Below, in pieces: positions 1-8,358 of a DNA stretch of 64,000 bases. Source of the stretch: Streptomyces sp. A 4/2 (lineage in GTDB: Bacteria; Actinomycetota; Actinomycetes; Streptomycetales; Streptomycetaceae); NCBI RefSeq assembly GCF_940670765.1, contig NZ_CALNVW010000061.1, forward strand, positions 1 through 64,000. Reading direction: 5' to 3'. The stretch's first letter is position 1, and every line of letters starts with the position of its first letter. Under the pieces are notes generated by a model. The model saw only the letters and a list, made by a program, of their open reading frames with translations, was not told where the DNA came from and did not search any database. The translations under genes and the position numbers were made by a program.

Positions 1-385
1 CCTCTCGTTTGGTTCGCGCCGGGCTCGCGGGGATCCAGACGAAAGACCCCAGGCGGTGCGGCGACAGCCCGGCAGAGGGCGATCCAGATCACATCGCCTC
101 CGGTCTGGCGCGCTCGTTACCGGCCGGTTACTCTCAAGTGAGCGGGTTACAGCCCGCTTCGCTCCACCCTCAGGGCGGCCTGGTGACGCAGCCGCCACGA
201 GTTCTCCGAGTTCCGCGTTCTGCGCTCTGTGTGTTTGTCGGTTCGGCAGTTCTGTACGACACGGCCCCGGGACCGGGCCGGTCGGCCCTCTCCACGACAC
301 CTCACGCACGGATGCCCGGCCTCCCTTCCCGGTAGCCCCGCACCTCGTGCGCCCCTCAGTCGTCACTCATCCCTGGAGTCCCCTG
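1..385. other. Upstream region of the 3-hydroxyacyl-CoA dehydrogenase gene, no gene recognised
   Basis: I see no convincing coding sequence here; open frames have no recognisable motif and no ribosome-binding site. The clearest element is GTTACCGGCCGGTTAC at 116-131, whose core ACCGGCCGGT is a perfect 10-base palindrome, followed by further GTTAC-like repeats up to about 150. It could be an operator for a TetR-type regulator such as the one encoded downstream at 2259, but this is inference only. Confidence 0.4.
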
Positions 386-2167
386 ATGGACACCCCTCTG
401 CACACCATCGCCGTGGTCGGCCTCGGCACCATGGGCACCGGCATCGCCGAGGTCCTGGCCCGCGCCGGACGCGAGGTCATCGGTATCGACATCAGCGCCG
501 ACGCGACGCGACGCGCCGTGACGGCGCTCGAAGAGTCCACCGCGCGCGCCGTGGGGCGCGAGCGCCTCACCGAGCAGGAACGGCGGAACGTCCTCGCCCG
601 GTTCCGTACCTTCTCCGACCTTCACGCGGCGGCCGACGCCGAACTGGTCATCGAGGTCGTGCCGGAGTCGTACGAGACGAAACAGCAGGTCCTGCGCGCG
701 CTCGACACCGTGGTGAGCCCCACCACGATCCTGGCGACCGGCACCAACGCCCTCTCGGTGACCCGGCTGGCCGCGGACACCGCGCACCCCGAGCGCGTCC
801 TCGGCCTGCACTTCTTCAACCCGGCCCCGGTGATGAAGCTGGTCGAGGTGGTCTCCTCGGTGCTGACCGCACCGGCGGCCGTCGAGGCGGTCACCACGCT
901 CGCCAGGGACCTCGGCAAGGAGCCCGTCGCGGTCGGCGACCGCCCGGGTTTCGTCGCCGACGGGCTGCTCTTCGGCTACCTCAACCAGGCAGCGGCGATG
1001 TACGAGGCCAAGTACGCCTCCCGCGAGGACATCGACGCGGCGATGCGGCTCGGCTGCGGGCTGCCGATGGGTCCGCTCGCCCTGCTCGACCTGATCGGCA
1101 TCGACACCGCGCGCACGGTCCTGGAAGCGATGTACGCCGCGTCCCGCGACCGGCTGCACGCCCCCGCGCCGATCCTCAAGCAGCTCAGCAACGCGGGGCT
1201 GAGCGGCCGTAAGTCGGGGCGCGGGTTCTACTCGTACGACGCCCCGGGCAGCCCCACCGTGGTGCGCGACGCGCTGACCCCGCCCGACGGTGCACAGCCG
1301 GGCACCGGGCGCCGGATCTCGTCCGTGGGGGTCGCCGGGTCGGGGACCATGGCGTCGGGCATCGCCGAGGTCTTCGCCAAGGCCGGGTTCGCCGTGGTGC
1401 TCGCGGCCCGCAGCCAGGAGAAGGCCGACACCGCGAGGTCCCGTGTCGCCAAGTCGCTCGCCCGCTCCGTCGACAAGGGCCGGATGACGGCGGAGGCCCG
1501 GGACGAGACGCTGGCCCGGATCACTCCGGCCGGCTCGCTCGACGCGTTCGCCGACGTCGATCTGGCCGTCGAGGCGGTGGCCGAGGAACTGGAGGTCAAG
1601 CAGCAGCTCTTCGAGACGCTCGACAAGGTCTGCAAGCAGGGCGCGGTGCTCGCCACCACGACCTCCTCACTGCCCGTCATCGCCTGCGCCCGCGCCACCT
1701 CGCGTCCGCAGGACGTCGTCGGGATGCACTTCTTCAACCCGGCACCCGCCATGAAACTGGTCGAGGTGGTCCGTACCGTCCTGACGTCCGACGAGGCGCA
1801 CGCCACGGTCCGGGCGGTCTGCGCCGAGGTCCGCAAGCACCCGGTGGACTGCGGGGACCGGGCCGGTTTCATCGTCAACGCACTGCTCTTCCCGTACCTG
1901 AACAACGCGGTGAAGATGGTGCAGGAGCACTACGCGACGCTCGACGACATCGACGCCGCGATGAAGCTGGGCGGCGGCTACCCGATGGGGCCGTTCGAGC
2001 TGCTCGACGTGGTCGGGCTCGATGTCTCGCTGGCCATCGAGCGGGTGCTGCACCGTGAGTTCCGCGACCCGGGTCTGGCACCCGCGCCCCTGCTCGAACA
2101 TCTGGTGGCGGCGGGGTGCCTGGGCCGCAAGACGGGGCGTGGTTTCCGCGAGTATGCCCGGCGCTGA
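386..2167 (+). CDS. 3-hydroxyacyl-CoA dehydrogenase, two tandem copies fused (3-hydroxybutyryl-CoA dehydrogenase type)
   Basis: This 593-residue protein contains two complete 3-hydroxyacyl-CoA dehydrogenase units in a row. The first begins at residue 1 with the NAD-binding glycine motif VGLGTMGTG; the second begins near residue 311 with VAGSGTMASG. Both carry the family's GLHFFNPAPVMKLVE-like signature (the second reads GMHFFNPAPAMKLVE) and a PMGP-containing C-terminal helical domain. The enzyme interconverts 3-hydroxyacyl-CoA and 3-ketoacyl-CoA with NAD(P). Beside ccr it probably supplies 3-hydroxybutyryl-CoA on the way to crotonyl-CoA. The start chosen is ATG 386, where homology begins; the frame is open further upstream but without motifs. 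The same gene order (this gene, TetR, ccr) is familiar from Streptomyces genomes. Confidence 0.9.
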   Translation: MDTPLHTIAVVGLGTMGTGIAEVLARAGREVIGIDISADATRRAVTALEESTARAVGRERLTEQERRNVLARFRTFSDLHAAADAELVIEVVPESYETKQQVLRALDTVVSPTTILATGTNALSVTRLAADTAHPERVLGLHFFNPAPVMKLVEVVSSVLTAPAAVEAVTTLARDLGKEPVAVGDRPGFVADGLLFGYLNQAAAMYEAKYASREDIDAAMRLGCGLPMGPLALLDLIGIDTARTVLEAMYAASRDRLHAPAPILKQLSNAGLSGRKSGRGFYSYDAPGSPTVVRDALTPPDGAQPGTGRRISSVGVAGSGTMASGIAEVFAKAGFAVVLAARSQEKADTARSRVAKSLARSVDKGRMTAEARDETLARITPAGSLDAFADVDLAVEAVAEELEVKQQLFETLDKVCKQGAVLATTTSSLPVIACARATSRPQDVVGMHFFNPAPAMKLVEVVRTVLTSDEAHATVRAVCAEVRKHPVDCGDRAGFIVNALLFPYLNNAVKMVQEHYATLDDIDAAMKLGGGYPMGPFELLDVVGLDVSLAIERVLHREFRDPGLAPAPLLEHLVAAGCLGRKTGRGFREYARR

Positions 2168-2258
2168 TCCGTACGGGGACTGGGGCGGGCTGCTGGAACC
2201 GGGTGGCGGCCCGCCCCCGCAAGCACGTATCGCCGGGCGGATGCAGTACGTTCGGACC

Positions 2259-3074
2259 ATGTCCCAGCCCACTGGCCCCGTCCGACGGCCTGCCCGCAAG
2301 AAGGCGTCGTCAGACGCCCCGGAGAGCGCCGCGGGCAACCGCGCAGCCGCGCAACGGCTCAAGATGCGCCGCGAACTGGCGGCGGCGGCGATGGAGCTGT
2401 TCTCCACCAAGGGGTACGAGGCCACGACCGTCGACGAGATCGCGGCGCGGGCCGGAGTGGCCCGCCGGACCTTCTTCCGTCACTTCCGCTCCAAGGAAGA
2501 GGCGATCTTCCCGGACCACGACGACACCCTGGTGCGGGCCGAGGCGGTGCTGAACGCCGCGCCCCCGCACGAGCACCCGCTGGACACCGTGTGCCGGGGC
2601 ATCAAGGAAGTCATGCGGATGTACGCGGCGTCGCCGGTGGTCTCGGTGGCGCGCTACAAGCTGACCCGTGAGGTGCCGACCCTGCGCGAGGCGGAGATCG
2701 CCTCGGTGGCCCGCTACGAGCGGCTGTTCACCCGCTATCTGCTGGGCCATTTCGACGAGCACGACCAGCACGACGGCAATGACGACCCGCTGCTCGCCGA
2801 GGTCGCGGCGTCGGCCGTGGTCACCGCGCACAACCACGTGCTGCGCCGCTGGCTGCGGGCCGACGGGCAGGGCGATGTGGAGGCCCGGCTCGACCATGCC
2901 TTCGCCATCGTCAGGGACACCTTCGGCACCGGGATAGGCGCCGGCCGCACAGCTGAGCGCACCCCGGCTGCGACGGTGAGAGGCAGCGGCGAGGTTCTGG
3001 TGACGGTGGCGCGTACCGACGCCCCGCTCGACGAGGTCATGCGGACCATCGAGCAGGCGCTGAAGAAGCGCTGA
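2259..3074 (+). CDS. TetR-family transcriptional regulator of the ethylmalonyl-CoA cluster
   Basis: This is a 271-residue regulator. After a basic, low-complexity N-terminus of about 35 residues comes a TetR helix-turn-helix region containing TVDEIAARAGVARRTFFRHF, then a helical ligand-binding domain. It lies between the dehydrogenase and ccr, so it probably controls one or both; acyl-CoA esters are plausible effectors (inference). Start ATG 2259 has no clear Shine-Dalgarno, but TACGTT sits at 2247-2252 with six bases between it and the ATG, which suggests a leaderless transcript. An in-frame ATG at 2241 is an alternative. The C-terminal tail ends with a lysine/arginine-rich helix. Confidence 0.85.
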   Translation: MSQPTGPVRRPARKKASSDAPESAAGNRAAAQRLKMRRELAAAAMELFSTKGYEATTVDEIAARAGVARRTFFRHFRSKEEAIFPDHDDTLVRAEAVLNAAPPHEHPLDTVCRGIKEVMRMYAASPVVSVARYKLTREVPTLREAEIASVARYERLFTRYLLGHFDEHDQHDGNDDPLLAEVAASAVVTAHNHVLRRWLRADGQGDVEARLDHAFAIVRDTFGTGIGAGRTAERTPAATVRGSGEVLVTVARTDAPLDEVMRTIEQALKKR

Positions 3075-3102
3075 CCACACCCGACCCCCGACCCTCACCA
3101 GA

Positions 3103-3134
3103 ACGGCCGCCCCATTCCAGGGGTGGCCGTTTTT
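3103..3134 (+). terminator. Terminator after the TetR gene
   Basis: Stem of 11 pairs with one G-U pair (ACGGCCGCCCC at 3103-3113 with GGGGTGGCCGT at 3120-3130), a 6-base loop and a run of five T. It separates the regulator from ccr. Confidence 0.8.
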
Positions 3135-3173
3135 GCTCATCCGTGACTCCTGGGTGACAACTGAGAGAATTTG

Positions 3174-3217
3174 TTGGCACTCAGTGTCTTGCCACTTGGC
3201 ACGCGGTGCCATACGTT
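3174..3217 (+). promoter_or_regulatory. Probable ccr promoter with operator-like palindrome in the spacer
   Basis: TTGCCA (3189-3194) and TACGTT (3212-3217) form a -35/-10 pair with the ideal 17-base spacing. The spacer is largely filled by the inverted repeat TGGCAC-GCG-GTGCCA (3197-3211, six-base arms, perfect). A related half pair, TGGCA at 3175-3179 and TGCCA at 3190-3194, overlaps the -35. This arrangement suits a repressor that blocks polymerase; the neighbouring TetR is the obvious candidate. The predicted leader to the ccr start is about 245 bases; I see nothing else definite in it. Confidence 0.6.
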
Positions 3218-3469
3218 GAAGGCGTCCGGGCGGCCGGCGGGCAGTGATCTTCCGTACGCCGGCTGTCCCCGCGAACCACGTGTTCACGCGCCCGGACGCC
3301 TGCGTCACAGGCACCCTCCGCGCCCCACCACCGCGCAGCCGCTCCCGTAGTTCCGCCGAACCGACGGCACCTCCAGACCAGCACCGACGTACCCCCCTCA
3401 GCGTTCCCTCAACGCGTCCCCGAGCACTCGGCTCCGCTCGGGGAGACCCCATCCGCCGGAGGCAGCACC

Positions 3470-4831
3470 GTGAAGGAAATCCTGGACGCGATCCAGTCGC
3501 GGACCGAAACAGACAGTGGCTCAACCGTGGCCACGGCGGCCGACTTCGCCGCCCTGCCCCTCCCCGACTCGTACCGCGCGGTGACCGTGCACAAGGACGA
3601 GGCCGAGATGTTCGACGGCCTCGCCAGCCGCGACAAGGACCCCCGCCGGTCACTCCACGTGGAGGACGTGCCGGTGCCGGAACTCGGTCCCGGCGAAGCC
3701 CTGGTGGCCGTCATGGCCAGCTCGGTGAACTACAACTCCGTCTGGACCTCGATCTTCGAGCCGATGTCGACGTTCGGCTTCCTGGAGCGGTACGGGCGGC
3801 TGAGCGAGCTCAGCAAGCGCCACGACCTGCCGTACCACGTCATCGGCTCCGACCTCGCGGGCGTGGTGCTGCGCACCGGCCCCGGCGTCAACACCTGGCA
3901 GCCGGGCGACGAGGTCGTCGCGCACTGTCTCTCCGTCGAGCTGGAGAGCTCCGACGGCCACAACGACACCATGCTCGACCCCGAGCAGCGCATCTGGGGC
4001 TTCGAGACCAACTTCGGCGGGCTCGCCGAGATCGCGCTGGTCAAGTCCAACCAGCTGATGCCCAAGCCCCAGCACCTCAGCTGGGAGGAGGCCGCGGCCC
4101 CCGGTCTGGTCAACTCCACCGCGTACCGCCAGCTGGTGTCGCGCAACGGCGCCGGGATGAAGCAGGGCGACAACGTGCTGATCTGGGGCGCGAGCGGTGG
4201 ACTCGGCTCGTACGCCACGCAGTTCGCGCTGGCCGGCGGCGCCAACCCGGTCTGTGTCGTCTCCAGCGACAAGAAGGCGGAGATCTGCCGGAAGATGGGC
4301 GCCGAGGCGATCATCGACCGCAACGCCGAGGGCTACAAGTTCTGGAAGGACGAACACCACCAGGACCCGCGCGAGTGGAAGCGGTTCGGCAAGGACATCC
4401 GGGAACTGACCGGTGGCGAGGACGTGGACATCGTCTTCGAGCACCCGGGCCGCGAGACCTTCGGCGCCTCGGTGTACGTGACCCGCAAGGGCGGCACGAT
4501 CGTCACCTGCGCCTCGACGTCGGGCTACACCCACGAGTACGACAACCGCTATCTGTGGATGTCGCTGAAGAGGATCGTGGGGTCCCACTTCGCCAACTAC
4601 CGCGAGGCCTGGGAGGCCAACCGGCTGGTGGCCAAGGGAAAGATCCACCCGACGCTGTCGAAGGTGTACTCGCTGGACGACACCGGACAGGCCGCGTACG
4701 ACGTGCACAGCAACCGCCACCAGGGAAAGGTCGGCGTACTCGCGCTGGCGCCCCGCGAAGGTCTGGGCGTACGCGATCCGGAGCTGCGCGCGCAGCACAT
4801 CGACGCCATCAACCGCTTCCGCAACGTCTGA
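3470..4831 (+). CDS. ccr: Crotonyl-CoA carboxylase/reductase
   Basis: This 453-residue member of the medium-chain dehydrogenase/reductase superfamily converts crotonyl-CoA, CO2 and NADPH to (2S)-ethylmalonyl-CoA. The N-terminal region has the Ccr-specific segment with MASSVNYNSVW and IGSDLAGVV; the Rossmann fold shows LIWGASGGLGSYA near residue 240, and the substrate region includes HPGRETFG. Length matches the family. GTG start at 3470 has a good GGAGG eight bases upstream. It is the first gene of a run in which ecm follows after 9 bases. In streptomycetes the product feeds both acetyl-CoA assimilation and ethylmalonyl-CoA supply for polyketides. Confidence 0.96.
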   Translation: MKEILDAIQSRTETDSGSTVATAADFAALPLPDSYRAVTVHKDEAEMFDGLASRDKDPRRSLHVEDVPVPELGPGEALVAVMASSVNYNSVWTSIFEPMSTFGFLERYGRLSELSKRHDLPYHVIGSDLAGVVLRTGPGVNTWQPGDEVVAHCLSVELESSDGHNDTMLDPEQRIWGFETNFGGLAEIALVKSNQLMPKPQHLSWEEAAAPGLVNSTAYRQLVSRNGAGMKQGDNVLIWGASGGLGSYATQFALAGGANPVCVVSSDKKAEICRKMGAEAIIDRNAEGYKFWKDEHHQDPREWKRFGKDIRELTGGEDVDIVFEHPGRETFGASVYVTRKGGTIVTCASTSGYTHEYDNRYLWMSLKRIVGSHFANYREAWEANRLVAKGKIHPTLSKVYSLDDTGQAAYDVHSNRHQGKVGVLALAPREGLGVRDPELRAQHIDAINRFRNV

Positions 4832-4840
4832 GGCCCGCAG

Positions 4841-6853
4841 ATGACTGAACGTCACAAGGACCGCCCCTGGCTCATGCGGACGTACGCGGGGCACTCGACC
4901 GCCGAGGCGTCCAACGAGCTGTACCGGCGCAACCTGGCCAAGGGCCAGACCGGTCTGTCGGTCGCCTTCGACCTGCCCACCCAGACCGGGTACGACCCGG
5001 ACCACGTCCTCGCCCGCGGCGAGGTCGGCCGGGTCGGCGTGCCGGTGTCCCATCTCGGCGACATGCGGCGGCTGTTCCAGGACATCCCGCTGGAGCAGAT
5101 GAACACCTCGATGACCATCAACGCGACGGCCATGTGGCTGCTGGCGCTGTACCAGGTGGTCGCGGAGGAACAGGGCGCGGACGCCACCAGGCTCCAGGGG
5201 ACGACGCAGAACGACATCGTCAAGGAGTACCTGTCGCGCGGGACCCATGTGTTCCCGCCGGGACCGAGCCTCCGGCTGACCACCGACATGATCACGTACA
5301 CGGTCGCCCACCTCCCCAGGTGGAACCCGATCAACATCTGCAGCTACCACCTCCAGGAGGCGGGTGCCACACCGGTCCAGGAGATCGCGTACGCGATGTC
5401 CACCGCGATCGCCGTGCTGGACGCCGTCCGCGACTCCGGGCAGGTCCCTCCCGAGCAGTTCGACGCGGTCGTCGCACGGATCTCCTTCTTCGTGAACGCG
5501 GGCGTCCGCTTCATCGAGGAGATGTGCAAGATGCGCGCCTTCGGCCGGATCTGGGACCAGGTGACGCGTGAGCGGTACGGCATCACGGACGCCAAGAAGC
5601 GCCGCTTCCGCTACGGCGTCCAGGTCAACTCCCTCGGCCTGACCGAGGCCCAGCCGGAGAACAACGTCCAGCGCATCGTGCTCGAAATGCTGGCCGTCAC
5701 CCTCTCCAAGGACGCCCGCGCACGCGCCGTGCAACTGCCCGCCTGGAACGAGGCGCTGGGACTCCCCCGCCCCTGGGACCAGCAGTGGTCCCTGCGGATC
5801 CAGCAGGTCCTCGCCCAGGAGAGCGACCTGCTGGAGTACGAGGACATCTTCGACGGATCGCACGTCATCGAGGCCAAGGTCGGCGAACTCGTCGAACAGT
5901 CGCTCGCGGAGATCGACCGCATCCAGCAGATGGGCGGCGCGATGGCAGCCGTCGAGTCCGGCTACCTCAAGTCGGAGCTGGTCTCCTCGCACGCCGAGCG
6001 CAGGGCCAGGATCGAGGGTGGCGACGAGAAGATCGTCGGCGTCAACTGCTACGAGTCCACGGAACCCAACCCGCTCACCGCCGACCTCGACACGGCGATC
6101 ATGACGGTCGACCCGGCGAACGAGGCACAGGTCGTCGCCGCCCTGCACACCTGGCGCGACAACCGCGACGAGGGCCGTGCCCAGGAGGTGCTGGCCGTCC
6201 TCAAGGCGACCGCGGCGGGCACCGGAAACCTCTTCGGGGCGACCCTCGACTGCGCCCGTGCGGGCGTGACCACCGGCGAGTGGTCCTGGGCGCTGCGCGA
6301 TGTCTTCGGCGAGTTCCGTGCCCCCACGGGGGTGAGCGGCGCGCCGGTCGCCGTCACCGCCGAGGAGGGCTCCCCGCTCGCCGCCGTACGCGCCGCGGTG
6401 ACCCGAACGGCGCAAGACCTCGGCAGCGGACGGCTGCGCCTCCTGGTCGGCAAACCGGGCCTGGACGGGCACTCCAACGGCGCCGAGCAGATCGCCGTAC
6501 GGGCCCGCGACGCCGGGTTCGAGGTCGTCTACCAGGGCATCCGGCTGACACCCGAGCAGATCGTCGGCGCGGCCCTCGCCGAGGACGTGCACTGCGTGGG
6601 CCTGTCGATCCTGTCCGGCTCGCACGCCGCACTGGTCCCCGACGTGCTCCAGCGCCTACGGGAGGCGGGCGCGTCCGACATTCCCGTGATCGTCGGCGGC
6701 ATCATCCCGAACGCCGACGGAACGCAGCTCATGGAGGCCGGCGTGGCCGCGGTCTTCACCCCGAAGGACTTCGGTATCACCGAGATCATCGGACGTATCG
6801 TCGAAGTGATCCGGAAAGCGAACAAGCTCGACCCCTTGGAGGTCCCCGCATGA
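4841..6853 (+). CDS. meaA: Ethylmalonyl-CoA mutase (adenosylcobalamin-dependent, MeaA type)
   Basis: This 670-residue protein has the mutase catalytic barrel first (early motifs RTYAGHSTAEASNELY and FDLPTQTGYD) and the cobalamin-binding domain last. The latter shows GKPGLDGHSNG near residue 547, with the DxHxxG histidine that coordinates cobalt, followed by the GLSILSGSH segment. It rearranges ethylmalonyl-CoA to methylsuccinyl-CoA. I call ethylmalonyl- rather than methylmalonyl-CoA mutase because of its place between ccr and mcl. GAGG lies 7 bases before ATG 4841. The last four bases overlap the next start (ATGA). Confidence 0.93.
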   Translation: MTERHKDRPWLMRTYAGHSTAEASNELYRRNLAKGQTGLSVAFDLPTQTGYDPDHVLARGEVGRVGVPVSHLGDMRRLFQDIPLEQMNTSMTINATAMWLLALYQVVAEEQGADATRLQGTTQNDIVKEYLSRGTHVFPPGPSLRLTTDMITYTVAHLPRWNPINICSYHLQEAGATPVQEIAYAMSTAIAVLDAVRDSGQVPPEQFDAVVARISFFVNAGVRFIEEMCKMRAFGRIWDQVTRERYGITDAKKRRFRYGVQVNSLGLTEAQPENNVQRIVLEMLAVTLSKDARARAVQLPAWNEALGLPRPWDQQWSLRIQQVLAQESDLLEYEDIFDGSHVIEAKVGELVEQSLAEIDRIQQMGGAMAAVESGYLKSELVSSHAERRARIEGGDEKIVGVNCYESTEPNPLTADLDTAIMTVDPANEAQVVAALHTWRDNRDEGRAQEVLAVLKATAAGTGNLFGATLDCARAGVTTGEWSWALRDVFGEFRAPTGVSGAPVAVTAEEGSPLAAVRAAVTRTAQDLGSGRLRLLVGKPGLDGHSNGAEQIAVRARDAGFEVVYQGIRLTPEQIVGAALAEDVHCVGLSILSGSHAALVPDVLQRLREAGASDIPVIVGGIIPNADGTQLMEAGVAAVFTPKDFGITEIIGRIVEVIRKANKLDPLEVPA

Positions 6854-7824
6854 CCGCGTCTTCGAGCCCCGTGAACCGTCTGCGCCCGCGGCGGTCCTGT
6901 CTGGCCGTCCCCGGGTCGAACCCGCGCTTCCTGGAGAAGGCCCAGGGGCTCCCGGCCGACCAGGTCTTCCTCGACCTGGAGGACGCCTGCGCGCCGCTCG
7001 CCAAGGAGGGCGCCCGGCACACCATCGTCGACGCGCTGAACAAGGGCGACTGGACGGGCAAGACCCGGGTCGTACGGGTCAACGACTGGACCACCCACTG
7101 GACGTACCGCGATGTCGTCACGGTCGTCGAGGGCGCGGGCCAGAATCTCGACTGCATCATGCTGCCGAAGGTCCAGGACGCCCAGCAGGTGGTGGCCCTC
7201 GACCTGCTGCTCACCCAGATCGAGAAGACGATGGGCTTCGAGGTCGGGAAGATCGGCATCGAGGCGCAGATCGAGAACGCCAAGGGTCTGGTCAATGTCA
7301 ACGAGATCGCGGCTGCCTCACCCCGCAACGAGGCCATCATCTTCGGCCCGGCCGACTTCATGGCGTCGATCAACATGAAGACCCTGGTGGTGGGCGAGCA
7401 GCCGCCCGGCTACGGCGCGGACGCGTACCACTACATCCTGATGAAGATCCTGATGGCGGCCCGGACGTACGACCTCCAGGCGATCGACGGCCCGTACCTC
7501 CAGATCCGCAATGTCGACGGATACCGCGAGGTCGCCCGGCGGGCGGCGGCGCTCGGCTTCGACGGCAAGTGGGTCCTCCACCCGGGCCAGGTCGAGGCGT
7601 CGAACGAGATCTTCTCGCCGTCCCAGGAGGACTACGACCACGCCGAGATGATCCTCGACGCGTACGAGTGGTGCACCTCCGAGGCGGGCGGCAAGAAGGG
7701 TTCGGCGATGCTCGGCGACGAGATGATCGACGAGGCCAGCCGCAAGATGGCCCTGGTCATCTCCGGCAAGGGCCGGGCGGCCGGGATGCGGCGTACGTCC
7801 ACGTTCGAGGCCCCGGAGGCGTAA
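6850..7824 (+). CDS. mcl: HpcH/HpaI-family CoA-ester lyase (beta-methylmalyl-CoA/malyl-CoA lyase)
   Basis: This 324-residue CitE-like protein has the family motifs SCLAVPGSNPRFLEKA near the N-terminus, FLDLEDA (acidic Mg2+ ligand region) near residue 40 and GIEAQIENAKGL near residue 138. It is expected to cleave beta-methylmalyl-CoA to propionyl-CoA and glyoxylate, the step that splits the C5 unit of the ethylmalonyl-CoA pathway; it may also act on malyl-CoA. ATG 6850 overlaps the ecm stop by four bases and has GGAGG upstream, so translation is probably coupled. Confidence 0.9.
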   Translation: MTASSSPVNRLRPRRSCLAVPGSNPRFLEKAQGLPADQVFLDLEDACAPLAKEGARHTIVDALNKGDWTGKTRVVRVNDWTTHWTYRDVVTVVEGAGQNLDCIMLPKVQDAQQVVALDLLLTQIEKTMGFEVGKIGIEAQIENAKGLVNVNEIAAASPRNEAIIFGPADFMASINMKTLVVGEQPPGYGADAYHYILMKILMAARTYDLQAIDGPYLQIRNVDGYREVARRAAALGFDGKWVLHPGQVEASNEIFSPSQEDYDHAEMILDAYEWCTSEAGGKKGSAMLGDEMIDEASRKMALVISGKGRAAGMRRTSTFEAPEA

Positions 7825-7827
7825 GCG

Positions 7828-8331
7828 ATGCAATTCGGACGCACCTACGAGGAGTTCGAGGTCGGCGCGGTCTACAAGCACTGGCCGGGAAAGACCGTCA
7901 CCGAGTACGACGACCACCTCTTCTGCCTGCTGACCATGAATCACCATCCGCTCCACCTGGACAGCAACTACGCCGAGGAGACCACCGACTTCGGCCGGAA
8001 CGTCGTCGTCGGCAACTACATCTACTCGCTGCTGCTCGGCATGTCGGTCCCCGACGTGTCCGGCAAGGCCATCGCCAACCTGGAGGTCGAGTCGCTGAAG
8101 CACATCGCTCCGACGTTCCACGGCGACACGCTCTACGGCGAGACCACCGTGCTGGAGAAGACCCCTTCGAGGTCGAAGAGCGACCGCGGGATCGTGTACG
8201 TCGAGACCAGGGGTTACAAGCAGGACGGCACCGTCGTCTGCGTGTTCCGGCGCAAGGTGATGGTCCCGACCGCGACGTACATCAAGGAGCGCGGCGGAGA
8301 ACAGCCCGGCCGCCCGACGCCTGCCAACTGA
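7828..8331 (+). CDS. MaoC-family mesaconyl-CoA hydratase
   Basis: This single hot-dog-fold protein of 167 residues carries the MaoC hydratase signature region TMNHHPLHLD (catalytic Asp/His area) followed by GNYIYSLLLG. In this cluster it should hydrate mesaconyl-CoA to beta-methylmalyl-CoA, the substrate of the preceding lyase. Family knowledge gives the fold; position gives the substrate. The ATG follows the mcl stop by three bases and has GGAGG eight bases upstream. Confidence 0.85.
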   Translation: MQFGRTYEEFEVGAVYKHWPGKTVTEYDDHLFCLLTMNHHPLHLDSNYAEETTDFGRNVVVGNYIYSLLLGMSVPDVSGKAIANLEVESLKHIAPTFHGDTLYGETTVLEKTPSRSKSDRGIVYVETRGYKQDGTVVCVFRRKVMVPTATYIKERGGEQPGRPTPAN

Positions 8332-8358
8332 CCGCGTGTAGCCACAGGAGAAGCAGCC

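Noticed and set aside
1..335. Small plus-strand frame at 9-335
   Set aside because: No ribosome-binding site, biased composition and no conserved motif; probably intergenic.
3650..6625. Open frame of 991 codons on the minus strand across ccr and ecm
   Set aside because: It is the antisense shadow of two motif-rich genes; the translation is low-complexity and has no recognisable domain.
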